From Heterostelium multicystogenum (taxonomy: Eukaryota; Evosea; Eumycetozoa; Acytosteliales; Acytosteliaceae), in assembly GCA_003667245.1 (NCBI GenBank), contig RCNN01000201.1, forward strand, positions 1 to 43,082: 43,082 nucleotides of DNA, given 5' to 3'. A program made the position numbers and the translations under genes. Below the pieces are notes generated by a model. It had not been told where the DNA came from and made no database searches. It saw nothing but the letters and a program-made list of their open reading frames with translations. Numbering within the stretch: the first letter of the stretch is position 1; each line of letters opens with the position of its first letter. This document shows positions 10,708-22,751 of the stretch, piece by piece.

Positions 10708-12210
10708 CTAGTTCAATTGTTTTGATTTATGTTGTTGTTGTGATCTGGCAAAGTAAATAGTACCCAAGAGGTTAAGATTCTCTTTTGTTTTTGGACGTGA
10801 ACAGAGGAGACCCTCTCCAACCAACTCAGACTTTGGATGGTCAAAGAACTCAGCCACTAGTTCTTTTTGGACAGAGTTGACAAACTTTTCATTGTTGACC
10901 ATGTTATCACCAATCAAGTAGACATCAGTAGCTCTCAAACCAACTGCCAACTCTTGTGCCTCTCTAAACAAGTATCTATAATGTGTCAACATTGCCATTG
11001 TGTATGGGTTGGTCTTGATATTTAATGTAGGCTCTTCTGTAATCGCTTTAATTGCATTGATAGCAACTGTTTAGCAAGTTTAAACTAAGAGTCAGTAGAT
11101 ATTCTAGTCATCCATTTCATTAGTTGTGTATGTTTCTACCTACTCAGACCACTGTCAATAGTTTCATTGTCGGATGTATTCTTGAAGTAGTTGTAGCAGT
11201 CAACGACACCACGACCACTGACAATGTCTTCATACTCCAATGAGAATTTTCTTCTTTGAGATTCTTCTAAATCTTTCTCGTAGTTTGGCTTGATGCTACT
11301 GAGGAATTCGAATTCTTCCTTAAAGTCTGGATGTTTGGGACCGCATGGTTTGATACTAAGGTGTCCAAGCTCTGTTGGGATAACAAAGTATTGGTCATTG
11401 TTTTCAATATGATGAATCAAACCGGCACCTAAACCCGTTCCTGCGGCCAAAAACAACATCTGTCAAACAGATGATGATAAATAAATACTCCTATACATTG
11501 CTCATTATTTGATATACATACAGATTTGAGATCCTGGGATTAATGGCTCTTTTCTTTGGATGATGTTCTCAAAGTAGTTATTGGCTTTACCCTCTTTAAT
11601 CAAATAAACTAAACCATAGCAACCACTCTCAAGGTCATTGAGGAAATAGGTAGCCTTTGGTGGACAGATCATTGGTGGGAGATTGGCTCTCTGTATGATC
11701 TTATCAACGAGATAGTTTGTGATATGATACTATCGATAGCATTATAGTGTTCATAAGTAAGATTGCGCTCTCTATCTATCTATCTATCTATGTATCATCA
11801 AGAGCTGGTGGGTGTTACATACATTGTCATTACCTGTAGTTGGACCGGCAATATCCATGCAGCAAGCTACTGGTCCTTTGGTACCATAGATTTTCTTTAA
11901 AATTAGCTCAGCATCGCGCAAACCAGCATACAATAAATTGACATTGTTTGCTGTGAATTTAGAAATCTCATAGAGTTGACCATTGGCAAAACTAGCATTG
12001 ACTCTAGTGTTGGTTCCACCAATATCAATACCGATGTAATAGTCCTTCAGAGGGTAAGAGGAACATTAATATGTTTGTACATGCGACGAATCAGGCTGTG
12101 ATAATAAGTGAATACACTTTCGCAATCAATATACGTACAGGTAGATTGTTTGCAATAGCATCTTTTGTAAATGCGTCTATTACTTCTAGAAAAGCCAAGT
12201 TTGTAGTCAT
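10708..12210 (-). CDS. glucokinase (PF02685 type), five exons
   Basis: Phosphorylates glucose to glucose-6-phosphate. Exons: 12139-12210, 11823-12044, 11522-11729, 11144-11459 and 10708-11066, all GT-AG. Motifs: phosphate-binding IGIDIGGTNTR (residues 28-38), PVACCMDIAGP, the glucose-site-like FLNDLESGCYGL, LAAGTGLGAGLI (adenosine-binding), TELGHLS and SGRGV, the layout of the bacterial-type glucokinase family rather than of animal hexokinases. At the exon 3/4 junction the frame fits only if the T5 run (A5 on the + strand at 11449-11453) has four bases, giving SQIYVVLAAGTG. About 391 residues. The intron at 11730-11822 contains a TATC microsatellite. An 8-bp-arm palindrome lies 208 bases upstream of the ATG. 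The family call is firm; substrate specificity is inferred. Confidence 0.88.
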
Positions 12211-12417
12211 TGTGTATTGTCTGTCTTGTATGTATATAGTGAATTATATATTTATATAATTTATATTATTAATATTATTATGTTATGACTTAACAATGAT
12301 AAATTTGTACAAATAGTTTATAATTTAGGAATATAATGCTATGATCAATTTGACGGAAGAGAGCTTAGGGTAAAGAATAAATAACATCAATCAGTCACTC
12401 ATTTATAGAAAGGTTAT

Positions 12418-12434
12418 TGGGTGAAGTTCACCCA
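12418..12434. promoter_or_regulatory. palindrome with G-box-like half sites
   Basis: TGGGTGAAGTTCACCCA is a perfect 8-bp inverted repeat around one central base, 208 bases upstream of the glucokinase ATG. The half site TGGGTG resembles the G-box bound by the dictyostelid developmental factor GBF. A similar palindrome stands at 20873. A binding site is inferred, not shown. Confidence 0.4.
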
Positions 12435-14504
12435 TTCTTTCTCACTGAAATTAAATTAGTGTTTTTTAATTAAAATTTAACATCATCTAGAACTAATGAG
12501 TTCCAGAGCATCACATTAACCTTTCGCAAGTGGCGGAATCAAAAATTATGAGTTAAACCAGAATCAAATTTTTGAGTTTTTTTAAATTTCGATGTTTTTG
12601 ACAAAAGACAATTATTATTATTATTATAAATATTATTATAATTCTAATTGAATCTCGGAATATAGATAAATTTGTAAACTTAAAGGTAGATCTAAGAAGA
12701 ATCGAAGTTTGTGGATATATAAATGAGGTATCAACGATTTGTTCGAAAAGATCGACAAAATTTATGTGTTTGATAATATGATGGTTATGATATTAAATTT
12801 CAAATATCTATCTTGGAGGCCTAAGACTTGCGCATGGGTGTGTTTCTTTGGATAATATTAATACACTGCAATGAATTGAAATGAGGTTGTGGGAAATTCG
12901 AATTACACTCCGGCGTGCATGGTTTAGCAAATGGTTGGATAAAAATTTTGACCCAATAGACATTCATTTTGGTATCTAAATTTTAGTTTTCGAGATTTCC
13001 TTTTTTGGTTTGATAAAAACAGCAGACCATATCTTGACCTTGCAGAGGGTTCCGAACCATATCAAAATCAATGACTTAAGTAAATAAAAATTAAATAAAA
13101 AATAAATTACTTTCTATTTTTGAATTTGTTGTATTATTAATAAAAGCATGCAATGAATATATATGTGTTACAATTCACTCCTAGATTGGATATAATTCCT
13201 CTTTTAAGTGACATCAAGTTATTTTAAATCATCTCAACTATCCATTCATAGTAAGTAGTACTATCTATTAATTGTACAATAATATGGTGTTGTTTCCAAT
13301 TGTATTGTAATTTATCTCTTTTGGATTTCGAATTCAGCAACAACATAACAATATTTTTTTGGTCATAGTAATTTCAGATGTACTCTACAAATTTGTATTA
13401 AAATTCGTAAACCAATAATAGACTTATCTCATTTGTCAATAGTTTGATAAATAGAAAATCAATCAAATACCATCATCATCCATCTATTATTTATTAATCA
13501 ATCTGTACAATAAAATCAATTATTTCATACCTATTTATATCATTCAATCAATCAATCTCATCTTGAATTATTGTTAAATAATTACTTTATAACTTTCTAT
13601 TTGTAAAGATGTGAGTCATTTAATTTCATAGGTAAAACAATTTAATGGAATTAGCCTAATGTTGTATTTTTCAAAAGAAAAAGACAAATATTTATTTAAG
13701 AATTATTATTTTATAATCTATAAACAATTAGTTGTTATATATTTATTATATTGTGTGTGTGGCATTAGTTTGACTAATTGATAATTTTTAATAAATATTT
13801 ATTAATTCATTCATATTCAATTCAATGACCATTGATATGATATGAGATTGAGTTAATTAATTTATTTTAAAACCATCAATTAAATAATAATTAAAAGATA
13901 TGACCGATTTGACATGCTTGTTAGTTATAATAAATATTAGAATGGTCTATTGCATGTGGTCAAGGAGATGAGGGGTAAATCTACTTGGGTGTTGGATAGG
14001 TTGTAGAGGAGATTGTATAGTTGACCTTCAATATTATCATGTTCATCCAATAAAATTATTAGATAGAGTTGTTTGTTCTCCTATTAATCTCATCCATTGT
14101 ATTTTGTTGTCAAGATCTCTTGAACTAACCACTCCACAAATATTTCTAAAATCACCCCACTTTTCATTACCACCCCAAATGTCAAATAATGACACTTAGA
14201 GATAAAGTATGATTATGAAGAGATTGCAGATGATAATCATTCTCATCATTTAATTAAGATGTTGTTGTTGAAGTTAATATTGTTGATATTGAATTGTATA
14301 TAAGTGTGTGTGAATTATTTAAATAAACATATAAATGTGGGTTATGTTGTTGTGAAAATTATATACCTCTTACTACACTTTATCTATCTATCTCGCAGCA
14401 TTACATCAAATGTTTGACTCTGAGTGACATGAACTTTGAATCACCTACATTCATTCATTATATCAACTAAAATTAGAGAATATTATTTGTTTGAAGTGGG
14501 GTTG

Positions 14505-14565
14505 ATGTTGATGATGATGATGATGTTGTTGTTGTTGTAGTTGATATTGATGTTGTTGTTTCAGT
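14505..14565. repeat. GAT/GTT trinucleotide microsatellite
   Basis: Mixed (GAT)n and (GTT)n runs in the gene-free region upstream of the srfA-like gene. It lies close to where the strand composition changes. Not coding. Confidence 0.7.
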
Positions 14566-14815
14566 AGGGAGTATTCATACAGACTTCGCTATTCATAATA
14601 ATCATATGATCTCAATAAATAATCAAATATATGAAGAATCAACACCTAACAGAACTATTATTATTAACATGAGACAATGGAATGTGTGTGTGTGTGAGGG
14701 TGTCTGCGACAACGACAATAATAAATATACTGCAAAGCGACAGCGATGCATACATATAATAATTTTCTATCTTGTTTTTACATACATCCACTTCTTGTTG
14801 AAAGAACTCATAATT

Positions 14816-14843
14816 ATTGATATTGATATTGATATTGATATTA
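14816..14843. repeat. GATATT hexanucleotide microsatellite
   Basis: About four tandem copies of TTGATA/GATATT. Short antisense and sense reading frames across it are by-products of the repeat. Confidence 0.7.
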
Positions 14844-15650
14844 TAAATAAAATCAAATGAAGTGTAAGCATCGCAAACAACAACAACGACAACACACTGC
14901 AATTCCCACATCTCATACTAACACACTCACACTCACACACACATCCTAAGTTCACTCACCCTTCAAAGTAAATTAACATCCTTTTCCATGCAAATACACT
15001 GGATACAACCACTATTCTCTATTTTATTAATATATTTGTTGCTATTATTTAAATATTTGTTATTATTATTTAAATATTTATTATTATTATTTTTAAATTT
15101 ATTGTTGTTTATGTTTGCTGTTGCTCAAAGACATTCTCCAATAGAATAAGGAACACTTCATTCCATATTTGAATCAAATACAAATTTGGCTAATTATTGT
15201 AGCAGGCACAATTTCACCTTTAAATTGCAATATTTGCTTTCCACATTACTATTTTCATCCAACTAGAAAATATATATGACAAAAAGACAACAACAACCAA
15301 ATAATTTTTTAGAATAAAATTACTAAAAGGGATTGGTGTGAATTTCATTGTGTAGAAAGATTTAATCATCAATATCTTCATCAACCAATTGAAATCCATC
15401 ATCAACCAATCAATCTCATCACTTATCTACCAATCCAATCAATCATTAATCTATCAATTTCCATCTTTACTAAAACTAATTTTATTTAAGAGAAAGAAAT
15501 TTTAAAACATATAAATTTAGGTATGTTAAAAATTTAACTTTATTATTATTATCATATCAAATCCATATAAATATATATCCATTAAGTTTAATTTTATTTA
15601 TTATTTGCTACATTCTTTCTATTGTATCTATTTCATTCATCTCATAATTT

Positions 15651-15660
15651 CCAAAATTGG
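15651..15660. promoter_or_regulatory. perfect CArG box (SRF-type site)
   Basis: CCAAAATTGG matches CC(A/T)6GG exactly and is flanked to give TTCCAAAATTGGAA. It lies 3.66 kb upstream of the SRF-type gene, inside its gene-free upstream region, so autoregulation is possible. One such match by chance in 7 kb of this composition is not very unlikely, so confidence is modest. Confidence 0.35.
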
Positions 15661-18600
15661 AATTCCTATTTTTGTTGATCTCATCACCATATTTCCTAAA
15701 GATTAGTTTATGGTCACTCTTTGTTTGTGGTAAAATGTTCTGTTTTTAAGTTTAAAAAATAAAGTGTTGAGAAATAGGAAACTTGTCGGATACCCTTATT
15801 ATAATCGAATATCGCTTCCGATCCAAGAATGTCTTCTCTCAAACCTACTTTAAAATCTGATTTTATTTCCATTCTTAATGTTGTTCATATAGATTTTGGA
15901 TTTGTTCAAGAATATTTTTCTAAAATTCATATTGTCTCCATCACATAGCCATAATCATATTTGGAAACCTGGTGCTATTGGGTAGCACAAAAAGTGATTC
16001 AAGGAGTGTCATCAAATTCTATGGAAGTGTTAGATCAATCATTCAGTCCAATGGATCAACATATGTTTCACCTTTACACTTTTTATTTCTTCCTTTACAT
16101 GATTTAGATGAGAACATCACCCCTTGTCATTATCGCTCACACCAAGCAAATAAATTAATCAAAATATTTTTCATATAAGAAGATAAATGTGGTTTGTGTG
16201 ACATGAGTAGTGGATGGAAATATTCAATTTTCATCTGATATCTTCAACATTTCCAAACCACACCATCAAATCGAACACATCAACAACAATAACAACATCT
16301 AAATTAAGATGAAATATACCCCTTTGTTGTGTATAATTTTTGTGATACATTTGATGAATCAATCCAATAATCATTTTTCTTTCAATCAAATATTTATTAC
16401 TAGGGTGTATCTTTTAAATCCAATAATTTACACTATTATAACTTAGTATTACCTCGTCTATCTATTACTTACATCTACCACATTGGCATTGGCTATTTCA
16501 ACAAAATTGATCCTTCCTTACATTGTTACAAATACCAATCATCCACCTCAAAATGTTTTGTGTAACTACATATAATAATGTAATACATCTTCCTCTTCAT
16601 CAAAAATAACATCGAAACCACCTATCCTATCACCCATTTAATATACATTGTTGTTGAATTTACACCCTATACTTTAATTAAACCAAACCTCTATCAGATG
16701 CTCAGCATTCCACCTAACAATTCATTAAAAACAACAATATATCCATCATCATTTATTTTCCTTTAAATTGTGAGCTGCATCACAAACATTAATTTGTATT
16801 TATCCAAATCCAACCAAACTTATATAAAAACAATCTTAAATTTCCTTAATTCCTAATCAAAAATTTTAAAACCTCTATTGTAATCTATTAAACCTGTCAC
16901 TATATTGACATTTCTCAAAGGTATTTGCTGCCAATTAATACTAATTCAAACAATTACTAAACATCCCAACTTCCAAAAATCTGATTTCAATTTTTGGTTT
17001 TCCATACATTCATATCACTCATTATTGTGACCTATCCTTAGGTTTATAATCAATTAAATTATTACCTATAACATGTATTCCATCTAACCATCATCAACAT
17101 CATTTATTCAATCCTCTAAGGCAAAAATAACAGTCAATCTTCATTCTAAAAATTGGTGTTATTGTTTGAAAGATTCAACTTTGTCTAGATATAAATTTTA
17201 CCATCAACTACTATTTTGAATTAATCATCATCATCAACAACTACCATTTTGAATTCAAATGTTACTAGTGTCTTTTCTTGTCAACAGTTATCATTCAAAC
17301 CACCTCCTTCAAACCAATCCACTTTTATACATTGATTTGGTTCACTTTAACACCTGATATTCACCTCATCTATGCTAAACTACCCATTACCATCTATCAC
17401 ATCTTCAGTAACTCAACCAACCCCATCCTATTGTCTTCCCTACCTAAGGGAGGGTGTTATCCATCTATCCTTCAACCACATCCACCATCACCAGTACCCC
17501 ACTACACTCTTTCAAACACTCATTATGCATACATCTATAAAACTTTACATCTATCAACCTGCCTGCCTCAAAATTCTATTGTTAACTCACCTGTTTTTTG
17601 AAATACCAATATTAGTCGTTTTATATAGCTAATATACGGCCACCTCCATCTTCATTATGATAAAATTGAAAAGTACACTTATCACATATTTATACTTATA
17701 TATATAACACACTTTTTCAAAACAAATAAACCACCACATACCTACACACTCTTTAAACTTACATATTTATATAAAATGATTTATACATATTATATCACTT
17801 TAATTTATTATTATCTTTATTTAATAATGATGAGTGTTCGTGGTGTGGTATCATCTCTCTTTCAAATGTGGTGGTGGAAAAGGTTTATGTTTGTGAGCAG
17901 TTGTGTTGTTAATTACATATAACATTGAATAGACATCATTAACAACAACAACAGCATCAGCGGTCACAACAACAACCAAACTTAACCAAAACATCACATA
18001 GATATATGGTCACATACAGTTTCACTCATGTAAAAATAGAATAAAAATCAAATTGTGTGTTCATGTGAATTGTGAATATGGAGTTTGTCTCCTATTGCAC
18101 TGCTGTATTGTATACACTTTTCTTGGGGTTGGTGTTCAATCAATTCAGCAACTACAACTCCTTCTCATCCTCCTCCTCCAACAACAACAACAGTGAAGTG
18201 TTTGTTTGTTTATTTTTGTATGTATGGCTAGTGTTTTAACTTGTTTCACATTTATAGTCAAAGGTTTTTATTTTATCTTCTTTATTCAATTTCCAAAACC
18301 AAAATCAAATCATAAACTGGATAAATAAGTTGAAAATATATTTACAACTACACTAGTTTTAAATATTTATTTTCAATTCCAATTTTGTACAATTAATCTA
18401 CATCATCAACATCAGCAGAAATATTTATAAATAATATTAAGAAATATTATTTTTAATAGTAAAAATTGTAAAATATTCTCTGACGAAAGACTCAGACTTT
18501 AAATATTTATTTCTTAATACCACCTGTAATTCTATACTTTAAAACATCCACTTACCATCACCAAGTACTTTTATAAACTTATCAAAGTTCAAAATCTTTA

Positions 18601-19321
18601 AATCCATCTATATTCCCCATCCCATTTCTCAAAAATATAAATATACCTAATATTATAATATATAAATACTAATCTTAAAATAATAACTTTTAAACAATTA
18701 AAATAGTATTATAAAATAATATATACTATATTGAAATCCTTAAGAGTACTGAACATTACCCCCGCTAAATAATTAACTACAACAGTATGTATAATGAAAA
18801 ACCAAAAAAACGAAAGAAACATTCAACACAAACATAACAACAACAACACACAATTATTATTTCAAACAATATCGCACTTTCGTTAACCCAATGAAAATCA
18901 AATTCAGTTGTACTAATAATATTTTTTTTATTTATTTTTTAAATATTTTCCCACATTCCATTCTCCTAAATCCATACTGACTGAACTTTGTTGATGTTGT
19001 CCTAAATTGATTGTTTTAATTTTTAAAATCAACAACAACAAATATTAATTTTATAATAATTATTTTTAAATTGTGTTTCTATTTTTTTAAATTTAGCCAG
19101 TTCAATCTATTAGTTCTAATAATTAATTGAAACATCAACATTAAACACATCAGCTTCATCAACAACAATATCAACTTAAAATATCAACCATTTTTGATAT
19201 TGTTATCAGATACCTACACCCCACATCTATAACAACTCGTATCCAATCAACCAAATCTCCCAACCCATACAAATCAATTTAAAATTATATAAATTATTCT
19301 TTATATTCAAGTGCCAACAAA

Positions 19322-20281
19322 ATGAGTCTTAATATGGCTCCCATCATGACATCTAACGGAATGCAAAACTACTCAACACACCCTTCCTCACCCACTTCCA
19401 CTCCATCTTCATTGACTCCAACCTCAATGGAAGATCCACTCTTAAAGAAGGACGACGAAAGCGAACCAACCTCACCAAGCAATGACACCCCAAAGAAGGC
19501 TGGAAGAAGAAAGATCAAGATTGAATTTATCGACGACAAAAGCAGAAGACATATTACTTTTTCAAAGAGAAAGGCCGGTATCATGAAAAAAGCCTACGAA
19601 CTTAGCACTCTTACCGGAACACAAGTGCTCCTCCTGGTGGCATCAGAGACTGGACATGTCTATACATTTGCCACTTCTAAACTACAACCTCTTATCACTC
19701 GTGCCGAAGGAAAGAATCTCATACAATCGTGTCTCAACACTCCAGACGCTCCATCGTCTCCACCCTTACTCCAGTCAAATTCCAACAGTTCAAACAATAG
19801 CAATACAACCCCTGTATCTCTACAAGTCGCAACCACCCCACCAAGAATTGGACAATCTTCGATTTCACAACAACAACAAGTACAACAACTACAACAGCAA
19901 GTACAGCAACAAGTCCAACAACAACAAGCCAACCAAATACAACAACAATACACTGACTCATTGATGATGGCCGCATACACCGACTCAATGTACGGCTCCA
20001 ACAACGAACAAGAGAAAGATGACAGAAGATCGATGGGTGGAATTCCAAAAGAACAGAAAGGCAACTATATAGGCTCCCAGAATATGGAAATGATTGGTGG
20101 TTATGGAAGCGGGTATCAAAATAGTCATTTACTAAACACCTTGGGTGGATACTATCCAGCGACAATGAACAATCCAAGGGCATACGCAATGAATACAAAT
20201 ACAAGCGCATCCTCCTCTCCCACATCACCAACCCAATACAACTACTCACATACAATAATGGGACAATTTCCATCTCAGTAA
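19322..20281 (+). CDS. srfA: SRF-type MADS-box transcription factor (srfA-like)
   Basis: Single-exon, intact, 319 residues. Residues 1-60 are Ser/Thr/Pro-rich. Residues 61-120 form the MADS box (GRRKIKIEFI, RRHITFSKRKAGIMKKAYEL, TGTQVLLLVASETGHVYTF), followed by the SRF-type extension LQPLITRAEGKNLIQSCLN (121-139). This is the SRF rather than the MEF2 class and closest to D. discoideum SrfA, which controls spore differentiation; srfB is the alternative. A Gln-rich tract (residues about 180-210) and Ser/Thr-rich tail follow and are likely activation or flexible regions. D. discoideum SrfA is longer (over 450 residues), mainly through low-complexity sequence. It acts in the nucleus on CArG boxes. 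Start chosen as the first ATG after an AT-rich leader ending CCAACAAAATG. The very long upstream region suggests complex developmental control. Confidence 0.88.
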   Translation: MSLNMAPIMTSNGMQNYSTHPSSPTSTPSSLTPTSMEDPLLKKDDESEPTSPSNDTPKKAGRRKIKIEFIDDKSRRHITFSKRKAGIMKKAYELSTLTGTQVLLLVASETGHVYTFATSKLQPLITRAEGKNLIQSCLNTPDAPSSPPLLQSNSNSSNNSNTTPVSLQVATTPPRIGQSSISQQQQVQQLQQQVQQQVQQQQANQIQQQYTDSLMMAAYTDSMYGSNNEQEKDDRRSMGGIPKEQKGNYIGSQNMEMIGGYGSGYQNSHLLNTLGGYYPATMNNPRAYAMNTNTSASSSPTSPTQYNYSHTIMGQFPSQ

Positions 20282-21137
20282 TATAAATTAATAATTACAA
20301 AGTCAAAAAACAAAAGAAATAATCATATAGATATTTAATTTTTTAAACCAATAATTGCTATTATTATTATCCTTTGCCATATCAAAAATAATTCGCACAC
20401 CGCAACTAATCAAAACCAGAAAACAAATATTTATTATTAATTTAAGAATTCCAATCTTGTTACAATCTCATCACCTCTAAACAATCACATCATTATCACA
20501 CCAGAAAATCCAAACAAACTAAACACAAATCCTGAAACTATGTATTTATCAGATAGTTGTAACCTTTTCAACTAATACCAACACAATCCAATCTGTTGTA
20601 TCAAAAAACTCTACTTTTCCAAAAAGGTTTGCCAAGATAAATTAATAATAAAAAACTTATTATTATTTCAAAATTCTTTTCTCTGTTTCCTTTTCCCTAA
20701 TTAGTTTTTCTTTGTTTTGAAAAGACTAAATGATAAACATGTTTTTTTTTTTTTGGGGAGTTTTTACGATTTTGCCAACAAATTCAATAATTGGGATTTT
20801 TCATATTGTACATGATTTATTTTTAATCAAATAATGAATTCACGTATAAAAACAAGTTTCTAAGTGTTTATACACCCAACTTGGGTGATCATGATAGATT
20901 TTTAGGATAAACAAAAAACCTAATTCCAAGTAGCATTTATATTGGTTAACTGTTTTAGTTTCAAAATTTTGAACCTAACTTTACACTAAAAGAAGACCTT
21001 CTTTACTAGAAATGTAAATTCCATCTGAAACCCGGTTGTCACATATGTGAAAAAAAACTATAAAAGACATCACCGGTGGACGAGTCGAAAAGTCACAAAT
21101 ACAACACATTATCTATTTTTATACATTAATCACATAA
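20282..21137. other. intergenic region downstream of the srfA-like gene
   Basis: AT-rich 3' region of the MADS gene and upstream region of the GyrI-like gene. It contains a T13 tract at 20742-20754 followed by GGGGAG, and a palindrome at 20873-20887 listed separately. No gene is seen. Confidence 0.5.
20873..20887. promoter_or_regulatory. palindrome CACCCAACTTGGGTG
   Basis: Perfect 7-bp inverted repeat around one base, made of two TTGGGTG half sites that resemble GBF G-boxes. It lies 250 bases upstream of the GyrI-like gene. Same half-site content as the palindrome at 12418, in the opposite orientation. Confidence 0.4.
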
Positions 21138-21651
21138 ATGATTGCTACTAATCCTCAATATAAGGTCGATATCGTTACCCTCGATAGGGCTGAAGCCATC
21201 GCCTTCTACACCTATGGTGCTTACTTTAGCGAGGCTGCTGCTAAGTCTTTTGGTGGTCTCTCCAAATTCACTAAGGAGCACGATGTCAAGTATATAAAGT
21301 GGGTAGGTGTCTACCATGACGATCCTGCTTTGAAGCCTGCTGCTGAGTTGTACTCTGCTGCCGCCGTAACCCTTACTCCAGAATTGATGACCCAACTGCT
21401 CCCTGAAGCTCAAAAAGTCGGTGGTCAACAGATTGTCTGGGAAGCTGGTGAATATGCCGTTATTCACTACCGTGGTCCATACCCGGAGATCAGAAAGGCT
21501 TACTCATATTTCAACAATGAATGGCTGGCCCAAAAACAACAGAGCCGCCGTTCCAAACTATATCTCCTACGAACACTACATCAGCGACTGTACCAACACC
21601 AAACCCGAGGATCTCGAAACCGAAATCTATATCCAATTGGTCAAGCAATAA
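21138..21651 (+). CDS. GyrI-like small-molecule-binding domain protein, one frameshift
   Basis: Stand-alone protein of the GyrI-like/AraC-effector-binding (SOUL-related) fold. It reads VDIVTLDRAEAIAFYTYGAY at the start, then WVGVYHDDPALKP, GGQQIVWEAGEYAVIHYRGP, YPEIRKAYSYFNNEWL, and in the next frame NYISYEHYISDC and EDLETEIYIQLVKQ, the conserved end of the family. One extra A in the A5 run near 21532-21536 breaks the frame; with four A the protein is 170 residues, ending at 21651. As read without correction it ends at 21677 with a basic unrelated tail. In bacteria this domain binds small hydrophobic ligands or gyrase; here the ligand is unknown. Bacterial-like origin is possible. Codon use is richer in G/C than the surroundings, as in highly expressed dictyostelid genes. 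Confidence 0.78.
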
Positions 21652-21791
21652 ACAAACAACTTGTTGTTGTTGTTTAGGCTACTTAAAATAACCTAATTTA
21701 TTACAAAGTACAACTTCATTCGTATTTGTACTACTCACTTTAATAATTGTTTGATTCAATGTATTTTGTAGTTTATTATTATTATATTCAT

Positions 21792-22751
21792 TTAGATGGC
21801 TGATTTACGAATGGCAGGCTTAAAGGAGAGATCGATCTTTAACAACTCTTGGAAATCTCTCTTCTTTTGAAGTCTCTCTTGTTTAATCTTATCTAATTGT
21901 GCTTGGTATGCAATGTGTGGAAGAGTCTCTGCCTTGATAGTGGCTGGGTCGTCTTCGGTTCTAACGAATTTAATAAACAAAGCACGCTCAGATACGGCAT
22001 GTGCTTCAACATGTGCTAATCTAACAACTACCTTCTCATTATCATTCATATTCTAAATTATAATAGAGTCATCATATTATTAATATTCATATATTGCTAT
22101 ATGATCCAAGTCGCTAATCACCGACATCTCTATCACATTCTCCTGTCGATGATTGCTATTGCTATTATTAGGATGTACCTACAAGAATATACTTTCTGTT
22201 CTTGTAAAAGTTTGATGTCTTGGTCAAACCGTAGATTCTACCCCATTCGACAATGATGTTTCTCAATGGCAATCCACCACCGGTGATAGTGGCTGGCACG
22301 TATCCATTGTATCTTAATCTCTTTACACCAGCTCTACCCTTTACGATTCTGTCCATTCCATAGATTGTCTTAACATTGTATGTGCTGTTGTTGTTGTTAT
22401 TGTTATAGTATTGTTGTTATAGTTGTTGATTTAGGTAATGATTATGTTAGTAAGTGCTGCTTCAATCGATTGCATATATAGATTTCTTCTTTGCATTGAG
22501 GTCACCTACGTTGGAGCATTTGGATCGACATAGTCTTTTGATACAGCATCTTTACCGAATACCCAAATGCTACGTGTTTGATATGAGAGTGTTTCATTAG
22601 CAATATTTGGAAGCAATGCTGTTGAAGTAGTTGAAACAGATGATGACAATGAGAATGATGGCTTGTATCCCATGATCACTCCACTATTGCAACCCAATCT
22701 GCCGATATTTGAACCAGCAGATCTACCAATTAAACTAACGAATCTGTTCAT
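21792..22751 (-). CDS. bL25-like mitochondrial ribosomal protein, three exons
   Basis: Exons: 22510-22751, 22183-22368 and 21792-22052. The N-terminal ~60 residues (MNRFVSLIGRSAG, Ser/Thr-rich) look like a mitochondrial presequence. The core reads VKGRAGVKRLRYNGYVPATI, TGGGLPLRNIIVEW, TSNFYKNRKYIL, then KVVVRLAHVEAHAVSERALF and IKFVR, which follows the bL25/Ctc ribosomal fold (GxxxxRRLRxxGxxPAxxxGGG ... V.R.VxxHxVxxxxLHVDF). The tail is Lys/Glu-rich helix. The frame at the exon 1/2 join is short of one base (CCAAC, probably CCAAAC, near 22511). About 229 residues. Role inferred: large-subunit protein binding 5S rRNA or its site in mitochondria. Family resemblance is moderate, so another mitochondrial protein remains possible. 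Confidence 0.6.

Larger units (their letters stand above)
12211..19321. promoter_or_regulatory. 7.1 kb gene-free region between glucokinase and the srfA-like gene
   Basis: No exon chain, tRNA or known small-RNA motif is seen. The + strand is G>C through about 12.7-14.6 kb, notably 13.9-14.4 kb, and strongly C>G from about 14.9 to 19.3 kb (for example 17461-17520 has one or two G but about 25 C). The change falls near a microsatellite block at 14.5-14.85 kb. Because glucokinase points left and srfA-like points right, each flank is C-rich on the sense strand of its gene, as expected for long leaders or promoters. D. discoideum srfA is known to have several alternative promoters; a long upstream region here fits that. 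Confidence 0.55.

Noticed and set aside
11771..11791. TATC tandem repeat considered as a CRISPR-like or structural array
   Set aside because: Simple microsatellite within a glucokinase intron; no spacers.
14606..14955. Short frames around the GATATT repeat
   Set aside because: Made by microsatellite and ACAC/TGTG runs; repeat-encoded residues only.
17278..17601. 107-codon + strand reading frame in the srfA-like upstream region
   Set aside because: The region is nearly free of G, so TAG and TGA are rare and long frames arise by composition; the start is TTG, and no family or splice context is seen.
19660..20273. 134- and 179-codon minus-strand frames over the MADS gene
   Set aside because: Cys/Val-rich antisense of the CAA repeats; the + strand MADS frame is unambiguous.
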